Origin: Alentia gelatinosa
Taxonomy: Eukaryota > Annelida > Polychaeta > Phyllodocida > Polynoidae
Direction: 5' to 3'
Assembly: GCA_950022655.1 (NCBI GenBank)
Contig: OX465589.1
Location: 24,543,626-24,607,625 of the forward strand
DNA: 64,000 nt
The notes beneath the pieces were generated by a model that worked only from the letters and a program-made list of their open reading frames with translations, searched no databases and was not told where the DNA came from. The position numbers were made by a program, and so were the translations under genes. Of this stretch, positions 54,011-64,000 are shown piece by piece; position 1 is the first letter of the stretch; every line of letters begins with the position of its first letter.

Positions 54011-54419
54011 AGCCTTAGAAATCTCGTTCGGGGGTCGTCCAGGAACGAGCCGCGTACGAGACGAGGGAGCTGCCATGAGAAAGTCTCGTTAAAAAGAAAC
54101 TCGTCCAATGGAAGAATCTCATCCATGCTGTCCTACGTCATCATAAAGTCTGGCAACGGACGACACCTCAAAGGGGTGTCCTACACTAGACAATTTAGGG
54201 GACTGTTGAATAAAGTTTGTTCGTTTCTGGTGCTGGTGCTGGTACTTTAAAAATAAATCGGTAAAAGGCTAGAAATCGTCTAGTGTAAAGGCCAAATGCA
54301 TGGCGACTGCAGATCATCTGATTATGTCAGATTATTCAGACAAACTATTGGACAAACTCTGATGCTGGCAACTATTAAAAGCCACCTTGAATCAGTCTTC
54401 TAGATGGGCTGCGATTCTG

Positions 54420-57400
54420 TGAAGGGTTGGTCTTCGACCATCTGCACTTTGGACACAAAATGTGTCCTTTGCTTCGACGACATCGGATGATGGGGGGGGG
54501 GGGCATAGTTACAGTTTTCCCTTGCTTTTTAGTTTGGGCAGGGGGTGATTTTTTTTGTATTCTTTGGGTGGGGATTCATATTGGGAACTTGGGGTTGGGC
54601 GAACTTATTTCATCTTCATTTTTCTATTTTCTATGGAGAGCTTCTCTTTTTTTAAATTATGGTGTCTCTCTGTGTCAGATGGGGGGGCAGTGTATATTCA
54701 TGGGGGCAGAGGACTTACTTTGGTAACTAATTTTGTCTAATTTTGTCCAGGGGGGGATTTAAACAAAAATGTTTGATATTTCGTCAAGGGGGGTGGGATT
54801 TTTGAAGTAAAGGTTTCACGTGGGCAGGGCTGCTATTTTGACGCTGGCAACTATTTCAAGCCGCCTTGAATCAGTCGTCTAGATGGGCGGCAATTCTGTG
54901 AAGGGTTGGTCTTTGTCCATCTGCACAAAATGTGTCCTTTGCTTCGAGGACATCGCAGGATAGGGGGGGGGGGGGGGGGCATAAGTACACTTTTCCAGTG
55001 CTTTTCAGTTGGGGCAGCTGGTGACTTTTTTTGTATTCTTTGGGTGGGGATTCAAATTGGTAACTTAGGGTTGGGCGAATTTATTTCATTTTCATTTTTC
55101 TATGGAGAGCTTCTCTTTTTTTAAATTATGGTATGGTGCTATTTTTTTCATATATTTCCTTTGGGGGGGGGGGGGGGCTATTATAAAAAAAGAATAGAGG
55201 GGAGGATGCAATTTTATTCAGGTGCCCCTGTGTGTGTGTGTGTGTGTGTGTGTGTTGGGCGGTGTATATTCATGGGGGCAGGGCACTTTCTTTGGTAACT
55301 GGGGGAGGGGGCCAATTTTGTCTATTTTTTTTCCATGGGGTATCTGGGCAGGGGAGGCAAATATTTCAGGTGTTTCTGTGTTGGTGCAGGGAGTGATTGT
55401 TTTTGTACTTTCATTGGGGTGGGGATTCATATTGGTAACCCTGTGGGCACGGGGAGGAAGGGGGGTTTATTTAATTTATATTTTTCTATGATAAGCTTCT
55501 CTTTTTTTAAATCATGGCAGTGTATATTCATGGGTGCAGGGGACTTACTTTTGTAACTCTAGGGAAGGGGGTTAATTTTGTCTAATTTTGTCCAGGGGGG
55601 ATTCAAACAAAAATGTTTGATATTTCGTCAAGGGGGGAGGGGATTTTTGAAGTAAAGGTTTCAGAGGGGGCGGGCTGCTTCTTTGACGCTGGCAACTATT
55701 GCAAGCCCCTGTGTGTGTGTGTGTTGGGCGGTGTATATTCATGGGGGCAGGGCACTTTCTTTGGTAACTCGGGGAGGGGGCCAATTTTGTCTTTTTTTTC
55801 CCCATGGGGGATGGGGGCAGGGGAGGCAAATATTTCAGGTGTTTCCGTGTTGGTGCAGGGAGTGATTGTTTTTGTACTTTCATTGGGGTGGGGATTTATA
55901 TTGGTAACCCTGTGGGCAGGGGTAAGGGGGGTTATTTCATTTGTATTTTTCTATGACAAGCTTCTCTGGTTTTAAATCATGGGATGGTGCTTATTTTGTT
56001 TCATATATTTCCGGGGGGCTGCTTTAAAAAAAGAGAATAGAGGGGAGGGTGCAATTTTATTCGGGTGTCTCTCTGTGTGTGAGGGGGAGGGGGTGTATAT
56101 TCATGGGGGCAGGGGACTTACTTTGGTACCTAATTTCGTCTAATTTTGTCCAGGGGGGGATTTAAACAAAAATGTTTGATATTTAGTCAAGGGGGGGGGG
56201 GATTTTTTAAGTAAAGGTTTCAGGGGGGGCTGCTATTTTGACGCTGGCAACTATTTCCAGCCACCTTGAATCAGTCGTCTAGATGGGCAGCAATTCTGTG
56301 AAGGGTTGGTCTTTGTCCGTCTGCACAAAACGTGTCCTTTGCTTCGAGGACATCGCAGGAAAGGGGGGGGGGGCATAGGTACACTTTTCCAGTGCTTTTC
56401 TGTTTGGGCAGGGGTGTTTTTTTTTGTATTCTTTGGGTGGGGATTCAAATTGGGAATTTGGGGTTGGGCGAATTTATTTCATTTTCATTTTTCTATGGAA
56501 AGCTTCTCTTTTTTTAAATTATGGTATGGTGCTTTTTTTTCATATATTTCCTTGGGGGGGGGGGGGCTATTATAAAAAAAGAATAGGGGGGAGGATGCAA
56601 TTTTATTCAGGTGCCCCTGTGTGTGTGTGTGTTGGGCGGTGTATATTCATGGGGGCAGGGCACTTTCTTTGGTAACTGGGGGAGGGGGCCAATTTTGTCT
56701 ATTTTTTTCCATGGGGGATCGGGGCAGGGGAGTCAAATATTTCAGATGCTTTTGTGTTGGTGCAGAGAGTGATTGCTTTTGTACTTTCATTGGGGTGGGG
56801 ATTTATATTGGTAACCCTGTGGGCAGGAGAAAGGGGGGTTATTTCTTTTATATTTTTCTATGACAAGCTTCTCTGGTTTTTAATCATGGGATGGTGCTTA
56901 TTTTGTTTCATATATTTCCGGGGAGTAGCTTTAAAAAAAGAGAATAGAGGGGAGGGTGCAATTTTATTCGGGTGTCTCTCTGTGTGTGAGGGGGAGGGGG
57001 TGTATATTCATGGGGGCAGGGGACTTACTTTGGTAACTAATTTTGTCTAATTTTGTCCAGGGGGGGATTTAAACAAAAATGTTTGATATTTAGTCAAGGG
57101 GGGGGGGGATTTTTGAAGTAAAGGTTTCAGGGGGGGGCTGCTATTTTGACGCTGGCAACTATTTCAAGCCGCCTTGAATCAGTCGTCTAGATGGGCGGCA
57201 ATTCTGTGAAGGGTTGGTTTTTGTCCGTCTGCACAAAACGTGTCCTTTGCTTCGAAGACATCGCAGGAAAGGGGGGGGGCATAGGTACACTTTTCCAGTG
57301 CTTTTCTGTTGGGGCAGCGGTGATTTTTTTTTGTATTCTTTGGGTGAAGATTCAAATTGGGAATTTGGGGTTGGGCGAATTTATTTCATTTTCATTTTTC

Positions 57401-58712
57401 TATGGAGAGCTTCTCTTTTTTTAAATTATGGTATGGTGCTTTTTTTCATATATTTCTTAGGGGGGGGGGCTATTATAAAAAAAATAGGGGGGAGGATGCA
57501 ATTTTATTCAGGTGCCCCTCTGTGTGTGTGTGTTGGGCAGTGTATATTCATGGGGGCAGGGCACTTTCTTTGGTAACTGGGGGAGGGGGCCAATTTTGTC
57601 TATTTTTTTTCCATGGGGGATCGGGGCAGGGGAGGCAAATATTTCAGATGCTTCTGTGTTGGTGCAGGGAGTGATTGTTTTTGTACATTCATTGGGGTGG
57701 GAATTTATATTGGTAACCCCGTGGGCAGGGAGAGGAAGGGGGGTCTATTTCATTTATATTTTTCTATGGCAAGCTTCTCTTTTTTTAAATCATGGCAGTG
57801 TATATTCATAGGGGCAGGGGACTTACTTTGGTAACTCTAGGGAAGGGGGCTAATTTTGTCTAATTTTGTCCAGGGGGGATTCAAACAAAAATGTTTGATA
57901 TTTCGTCAAGGGGGGAGGGGATTTTTGAAGTAAAGGTTTCAGAGGGGGGGGGTGCTTCTTTGACGCCGGCAACTATTGCAAGCCCCTGTGTGTGTGTGTG
58001 TGTTGGGTGGTGTATATTCATGGGGGCAGGGCACTTTCTTTGGTAACTGGGGGAGGGGGCCAATTTTGTCTATTTTTTTTCCATGGGGGATCGGGGCAGG
58101 GGAGGCAAATATTTCAGGTGTTTCTGTGTTGGTGCAGGGAGTGATTGTTTTTGTACATTCATTGGGGTGGGGATTTATATTGGTAACCCTGTGGCAGGGG
58201 AAGGGGGGTTATTAAATTTATATTTTTCTATGATAAGCTTCTCTTTTTTTAAATCATGGGATGGTCCTTTTTTTGTTTCATATATTTCCGGGGGGCAGGC
58301 TTTAAAAAAAGAGAATAGGGGGGAGGATGCAATTTCATTCAGGTGTCTCTCTGTGTGTGAGGGGGGGCGGTGTATATTCATGGGGGCAGGGGACTTACTT
58401 TGGTAACTAATTTTGTCTAATTTTGTCATGGGGGGGATTTTTAAAAAAAAGTTTGATATTTAGTCAAGGGGGGAGGGATTTTTGAAGTAAAGGTTTCAGG
58501 GGGGCAGGGCTGCTATTTTGACGCTGGCAACTATTTCAAGCCGCCTTGAATCAGTCGTCTAGATGGGCGGCGATTCTGTGAAGGGTTGGTCTTTGTCCAT
58601 CTGCACAAAACGTGTCCTTTGCTTCGAGGACATCGCAGGATAGGGGGGGGGGGGCATAGGTACACTTTTCCAGTGCTTTTCTGTTGGGGCAGGAGGTGAT
58701 TTTTTTTTGTAT
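54420..58712 (+). repeat. G-rich higher-order tandem array, unit 2
   Basis: The landmarks lie at about 54,429, 54,908, 56,308, 57,217 and 58,588, giving periods of 479, 1,400, 909 and 1,371 bp. The last two are in the opposite order to unit 1 (1,391 then 909). The total length is nearly the same (4,159 versus 4,170 bp). A (TG)n run is longer here (55,229-55,254) than in unit 1. Confidence 0.9.
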
Positions 58713-58716
58713 TCTT

Positions 58717-61700
58717 TCGGCGAAGAAGTTTAGAGAAGTTGAACAGTAGTTGAGACCTTTATTTTACTTTCAGGGAGAGCTTTATCTGAGAGATTTACTA
58801 CATTGCTGGTAGTATATTTTTCTAAATTAGTAATTAACATTCTTTTTAATGATTTTGCTGATTTTATTGTCTATTCCATCTACATGAAGATTGACAACAC
58901 GGTTCAACAGACACTGTTTCAAACATTTATTTCTAATGAAATCATTGGAGGCAGAAGACACATTTGGGGCCTATCGGACATTACAGTCTGGCCTATTGGG
59001 CTGGTCAATGTTCATTGTCCATTTGAACGACGACGTCCTCACTTCTTCTAGTTTCCCTTCTCACTGCGATCACTGTGATTATACTGGTCATAGCGATTTC
59101 CGCAGCTGTTGCATTGTCATACCACAATTTTCCAGTTTCCCTTGCTGCTTGGCACAGGAGAGGGGTTCATATCTGTTATGTCTGTTTTGGTTTTGTCATT
59201 GACATTCGAGAAATTGACATCCAAAACCTTGTCAGCGACGCAGCCCGCAGAACCAATGCCCTTTTTAAGCAACAGGTTGAATGTGCACTGTTTTTGTGTG
59301 CACAAAAAGTTTCTTCCTACATCCCTATCAGGGTTCAGAAGAGGCATTTATGTACCATCATAGGTAGGGCGATCAAGAAGTACTGGGCCAGCTATAAGGT
59401 AAGGGGGGAGGGGCGATTTTCATCTTATATGACTTCTAAAGTCATATAACTGTACTATGATGTCTTTTATATTTCATAACCTTTCATATCATTTGTACCC
59501 TTTCAAATCTTTCACATCTTTTGTACACTCATATTTTTTGGGCCCTTTTGTAACATTCATACGCTGGCCAATGTTTTTGTGGTAGTGGACATAGTTCTTG
59601 CCTACAAGGTTGAACCATCATCGTCCCTACACTGAAATTGACATTTAGGTATCCTAACTCTAGTGCTGTAGTCCTCTAGATGTACATTGGTGGGGTAGAG
59701 TTAGATGAAGTACTCATCACAGACAGAAATTGCCATGGGTAATTAGGTGGTACCACGTGAGGCAGATGACGACGATGGTGTTTAGTGCAAATGATCAGTG
59801 TATTCAGCGTGCATCTTTACCAGTCCTTTAGCTACCTAGTTTCATCTCATAGATTCAATGAAAGCCAAAATAAGTCTTATTGAACAAATTGGATCTTAAA
59901 CTAGCCTAACAAACAAACAAACAAACCAGTCCTGTAGTATTGTGCCAGAGGGAGGAGCAATGGGGGTCTGTTGAGTCGACCTTTGTCTTGGTGGTTCTTG
60001 GTGGCCAGTAGAGTGGGGGCCACTTGAAATTTCTTCCTGGCTATTGTAGATGGGGCCAGGAGTTTCTTCTCAGAAGTAAGGGGGCAGCCAAGTTTTTATC
60101 TCATACAAAGTAAGGGGGGGGGGCAATTTTCTTCTCTTATGACTTGGTTTAGTTGAGGAGATAGTTCCATCAACATACTGACATTGACATAGTGGCATTC
60201 CAACTTTGGTCATAATCAAGCTCCAACTGCTGCTGATCATTGGTGGCAGAAATTGCCATGGTTGTTTAGGAGGTTCTACATGTGGCAGATGCTGAAAGTG
60301 CTGTTAGTTGGTACCCATGATCAGTGTATTCAGCATGCCTTTCTACCGGTCCTGTAGTATGGTGTCAGTGGGAAGAGCAATTACCAATCTGTTCACCCTC
60401 TTGGTCGCCTCGCCTCCTCGTGGTGCAGATATGCTTGCATGCAAGCCTAACAAAAGCGACCGATTGGGGAGTTAGGTCAGTGGTAAAGAGCACTGGACTT
60501 GTAATCCCAAGGTTGTCAGACTTTGTTGATTTCAGTCCCACTGCAGCCACTTTTCTACTTCACCTCAAGCAGTGGTAGATTTACTACTATATTAAAGGCC
60601 AGTCTTTCTCATGCCATGTCTATGTGCTGTGGGAAGTAAAAGAACTCTCACCTCGGTAAATGTGTAGGGGTGGGATTTTACCTGAATTCATCACATAGAT
60701 TTGATCATCACCCTCGTGGTGTAAAAGAACCTTAAGAAAGTCTGGTAAGGACCTATAATGGTTGACTGGACACTAAATCAAACCAAACAAACCAAAGAAA
60801 CAAAGCAATTGGGGGTCTTTGGGGTTGGCCTTTGTGTTGGTGGTTTCTTCTTGTCCAGAGGAAGGGGTGCACAAGGTATATCCCCCCCCCTGTCTGTATT
60901 TCCACCTGGCTATTGTAAGGGGGCCCCAAAGTTACTTCTTTGCTGAAGTCAGGTGGGAGCCAAATTTCTTCTCATTTGAAGTAAAGGGGGGGGCGACTTT
61001 TTGTGTTGTCTTCTATACTTTGTACCCATTCACTTCTTTCACTCCTTCCATGTTTTTTGTACCCTTTCTTGATTTTTGGAGCCTTTCATATCTTTCATAA
61101 GTTAACAAGTACTGCTAATTAGTGCCCATGATCAATGTGTTCAACATGCCTCATTCTAATGGCTGGTGTTAAGCCGAATGGGCAGTAGGTACCTTTTTTA
61201 TATAAGTCTTTGGTATGACCCTACTGGGGTTTGAAACCAAGACCTCCCATGCTTGAGGCTAACACCCCTACCACTTGGTCACCGAGCATTTCTACCAGTC
61301 CTGTAGTGCGGTGCTGGTGGGAGGAACAATGGGAGGTCTGTTGTGTTGGCCTTTGTCTTGGTGATTCTTCTTGGCAGGTGGAGGGGAGTCACAGGGAATT
61401 TCTCCTTGGCTGCAGTATGGAGAGGCCAATAGTTTATCCTGCCGTACTTCAAAGTTTCATGGATGTATATCTGTGGCCAGAACTATCTATGGCTGCAACA
61501 GTTACACTTGTGGCTTAAGTGCCCCTACCTGTGGCCACAATGACTGCACCTGTGGCCACAACTATTACTGAAGCCCCAATGCTCACAATACCCACAAATA
61601 TATTCTCATTGAGAGTACATCATTAATATTTGTATTGAGAGTATGATAAAAGATGTTTTTCTTTTGACCAAAGGGGCTCCCAATTTATAGATCAATTGAT

Positions 61701-64000
61701 TTTCATGGTGAGAAACATCCGGAAGAAATTCAAAAGATAAGAACTACAAACATTTGAAAAGTTGTACACAGTGGATTAAGGCTTCTGTCTTACAGGATGT
61801 CTAGGTAAGGGTAAAGTCTGTTCAATATCCTATGTTGAGATCATGACAAATTAACACTCATCTCATTTCCAGCACGCTATTTAATTATAGTGTGGACTGA
61901 CTAAGTTGGTAAGTTCTGCAGTAGAAAGCTGTGGCTACTTGTCGACTGTCATCATTTTGGTCACTGGCGTGCTATTAATTTAGCCTGTAAACCATTCATC
62001 TCATTAGAGCATGGTCAATGAAACATGGTATTAACGGATAAAAACCCTGATAAAAAGCATCCTTTTCAATCCACATTTGTAAATATCTGAATAGCCAGGG
62101 TAAACATACGTCAGCTCACCCTGTAGATATTGCCAAATATGTTGAGGTAAAATTAGGTGGACTTTTGGGGAGGAAAATCTTGTGCCGGATTCTATTTTAT
62201 CATAGTATATTTCTAAAAAGAAAATTGAATTCTCCTCTTGCTGTCAGATTGCCTTTCTTCTTGATATATTTGTTTGATATAATTGACTGGCCCCTTACTT
62301 GTTTGTGAATCGTCTTGTGTCAGGTTGCCTTTTTTTAAAAGTATATTTCAAAGAAGAAATCGGGTGCCCCCCCTTGTCTTCCTTGTGTCAGATTCCCTTA
62401 TGATTAGTATATTTTTAAGAAGGGAATTGAGTGCTCCTGTTGCACCTGCCCCTTAGTTGGTTCATTGGTGGTTCGCTCCTTGCTCCTTTGGTGTCAGATT
62501 AGCTTTTTATTAGTGTTTCTCTGAGAAGAAAATTGAGTGCTATCTAACTCCTGCTGACTGAAAGACTTTGCAACATGACAGATTGTCAGTAATTTGGTAA
62601 ATTTTGTTACATCATACTGTATTTATTGATGTGGGTTTAGCTTGGTAAGCATGGTTCCACAGCCCATAAATCTTGATGGACGTCAAACTTATCAATCGCT
62701 GGTTTTGACAGAAAATGGGCATATATTTGCCTTGTCATTATAAAATAGGTTAAATAAACTTTTTTTTTTTAAACAATTAAGTACTGGCCTCAATTGAACT
62801 GGCATATTATGGGATAAAAATCCTGGATTAGGGTGCCAGGGTTTGGGGGCCTGCACTTCCTTTTTCATTTTCATTTTTTAGCAATTTTATTCACGATACC
62901 ATGAATTAAGTCTGTGAAGGCAAAGAAAACCAAAACGAAATAATATCAAGAATGAAAGGGGTTCAAATGACTTGTACACATTCCAACAAAAATGTTATCT
63001 TCCTTGTGCCAGATTTGAAACTGGTCGCAAATACCAATTGGTGGTTGAAATAATGACTCGCACACATTCCAACTATAATGTCATCAATTTTTGTACCAGA
63101 TTTGAAACTGGTCGAAAATACCAACTGCTGGTTGAAATCAATTTTTTAAATCAAAGACAACAAATGTAGAATAGGAAGTTTTTGTTCTGTCATCCTGTCG
63201 GCGGATACTGCCAAGTTCCATGATATCAGAATATTCTACATGACAATGTAAACCTACACTTGGAATCCAGCTTGGAAGTCGTCACATTTCCTTATGTAAC
63301 TACAATTACATTTGTACGTGCCCACAAGCAAATGAGATATGTGCTTCGCCATCCACAACAATAGAAAAACGATATTCATCATTGAGAGAAACCCACTACA
63401 TTTTGGATTGGTACAATTCTTCTTCAGGCTAGCAGATTCATTTTCGAAATTCATTTTCTATTGTATCAATTTAATTTATATGTATTGATATCAACCAAAA
63501 CAGAGTTATCATCTACAGTGACAATACAACGGGTAACATTTTTGCAAAATACCTCTGGGCGAGTCATAGAGGAAACTGACACATCAGAATCGTTAAACAT
63601 TTCAGGACTAATGCGATCCTGAGAAAATCCCTAGCCAGATATACAGTAATCATAAATATCATCAGAAAATTTACCACTGGCCTGACTGACTTCGGGCCAA
63701 GGAGGTAAATTAACCGTATCGCTGACAATAAAATCTTCAATGTGAACTACAGATTCAGTAGATGGGCCACACAAACTCAGGGCCTCATCCTATTTAGGAT
63801 CAACCTCATGGAAGATTTAAAAGTCAACTCAAGCACGGTCTCCCTCAGACACAATTATGGAGCGTCCAAAAGATTTGTTGCTGGAAATACTGTCCAGTTC
63901 CTTCTTTTCAAAGTACAAACACAAGCTTCACAATCCATATGTACCTCTGCACATAGGAACTTAGCTCGAATGATAGATTTGAGTCATGATGTCCCACACA
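58717..64000. repeat. Tandem duplicon, unit 3 (runs off the window)
   Basis: It comprises the S block (58.72-59.55 kb) and A block (59.55 kb to the end). It holds SINE 1 at 60,462-60,804, SINE 2 at 61,194-61,289, repeat D at 61,679-62,168 and the 87-bp pair at 62,968-63,141. It is nearly identical to unit 2. The 943-bp insert, LINE and array, if present, lie beyond the window. Confidence 0.9.

Larger units (their letters stand above)
45273..58716. repeat. Tandem duplicon, unit 2 (complete, 13,444 bp)
   Basis: It is bounded by the TTCGGCGAAGAAGTTTAGAG block, which recurs at 58,717. The offset to unit 3 stays at exactly 13,444 bp from 45.3 to 50.5 kb (58.7-64.0 kb). No net indel is seen over more than 5 kb and only a handful of substitutions. 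Order: S block (45.27-46.1), A block (46.1-50.72), 943-bp insert, 310-bp duplicate, LINE, GIY-YIG fragment, G-rich array. Confidence 0.92.

Noticed and set aside
52648..54126. A single 492-codon protein joining a GIY-YIG-region frame and an RT
   Set aside because: Unit 1 shows the empty site. The LINE inserted there and the frames happen to match. The GIY-YIG motif itself lies in another frame.
1..64000. CRISPR array, operons, ribosome-binding sites, prophage
   Set aside because: The tandem repeats are long, irregular and without unique spacers. Splice-like donors, SINEs and poly-A tails show a eukaryotic genome.

Overview
The window looks like metazoan nuclear DNA with a very heavy load of transposable elements. 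There is no bacterial gene organisation. Instead there are tRNA-derived SINEs, LINE 3' ends, DIRS-type tyrosine-recombinase elements, a Penelope-type GIY-YIG fragment, a Gypsy-class LTR element with an envelope-like gene, long poly-G tracts and a large tandem segmental duplication. The SINE with a GGGTCATACCAAAGACTT end and the shared GGACGTTAAA...CAAACAAAC tails recall marine invertebrates, perhaps a mollusc or another lophotrochozoan. That placement is an impression from memory, not a search result. No intact, recognisable host gene was found. Nearly every long reading frame is a decayed mobile-element gene or a low-complexity artefact.

Layout. 0-4.1 kb: nested direct repeats built from the 3' end (RNase H tail, CCHC-like tail, 3' UTR) of an I/Jockey-like LINE. 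4.6-4.85 kb: a CpG-rich island with a polyalanine reading frame, the best candidate for a host first exon. 6.8-19 kb: a patchwork of three minus-strand DIRS-like remnants (reverse transcriptase, RNase H, tyrosine recombinase) interleaved with SINEs and a local repeat family. 19-24.7 kb: mostly unassigned, with a near-perfect 63-bp-arm hairpin and a broken Myb/SANT-like exon followed by a splice donor. 24.3-26.1 kb: a plus-strand promoter-like region (CRE, E-box, TATA) in front of another DIRS-like remnant. 26-29.95 kb: SINEs, poly-G tracts and an unidentified GC-rich reading frame.

29.95-35.3 kb, minus strand: a defective Metaviridae (Gypsy/errantivirus-like) provirus. The order is PBS, gag, protease, reverse transcriptase/RNase H, integrase, then an envelope-like gene with a furin-type site, a fusion-peptide-like segment and a membrane anchor. 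It carries several stops and frameshifts, and an in-frame deletion removes the reverse-transcriptase catalytic core. Both ends are truncated.

35.3-64 kb: a tandem duplicon. One full unit (45,273-58,716, 13,444 bp) is flanked by a partial unit on each side. Each unit holds SINEs, dispersed repeats, a GIY-YIG fragment and a ~4.2 kb G-rich higher-order array. Unit 2 differs from unit 1 by a LINE insertion and a 943-bp insertion flanked by a 310-bp duplication. Units 2 and 3 are almost identical, so the duplication is recent or still being homogenised.

The elements appear to share machinery: the SINE tails resemble the LINE tail, which suggests LINE-driven SINE mobilisation. The most notable finds are the envelope-bearing Gypsy element, the hierarchical G-rich arrays with reordered repeats, the long hairpin, and two tyrosine-recombinase copies that end at the same stop near the expected catalytic tyrosine.
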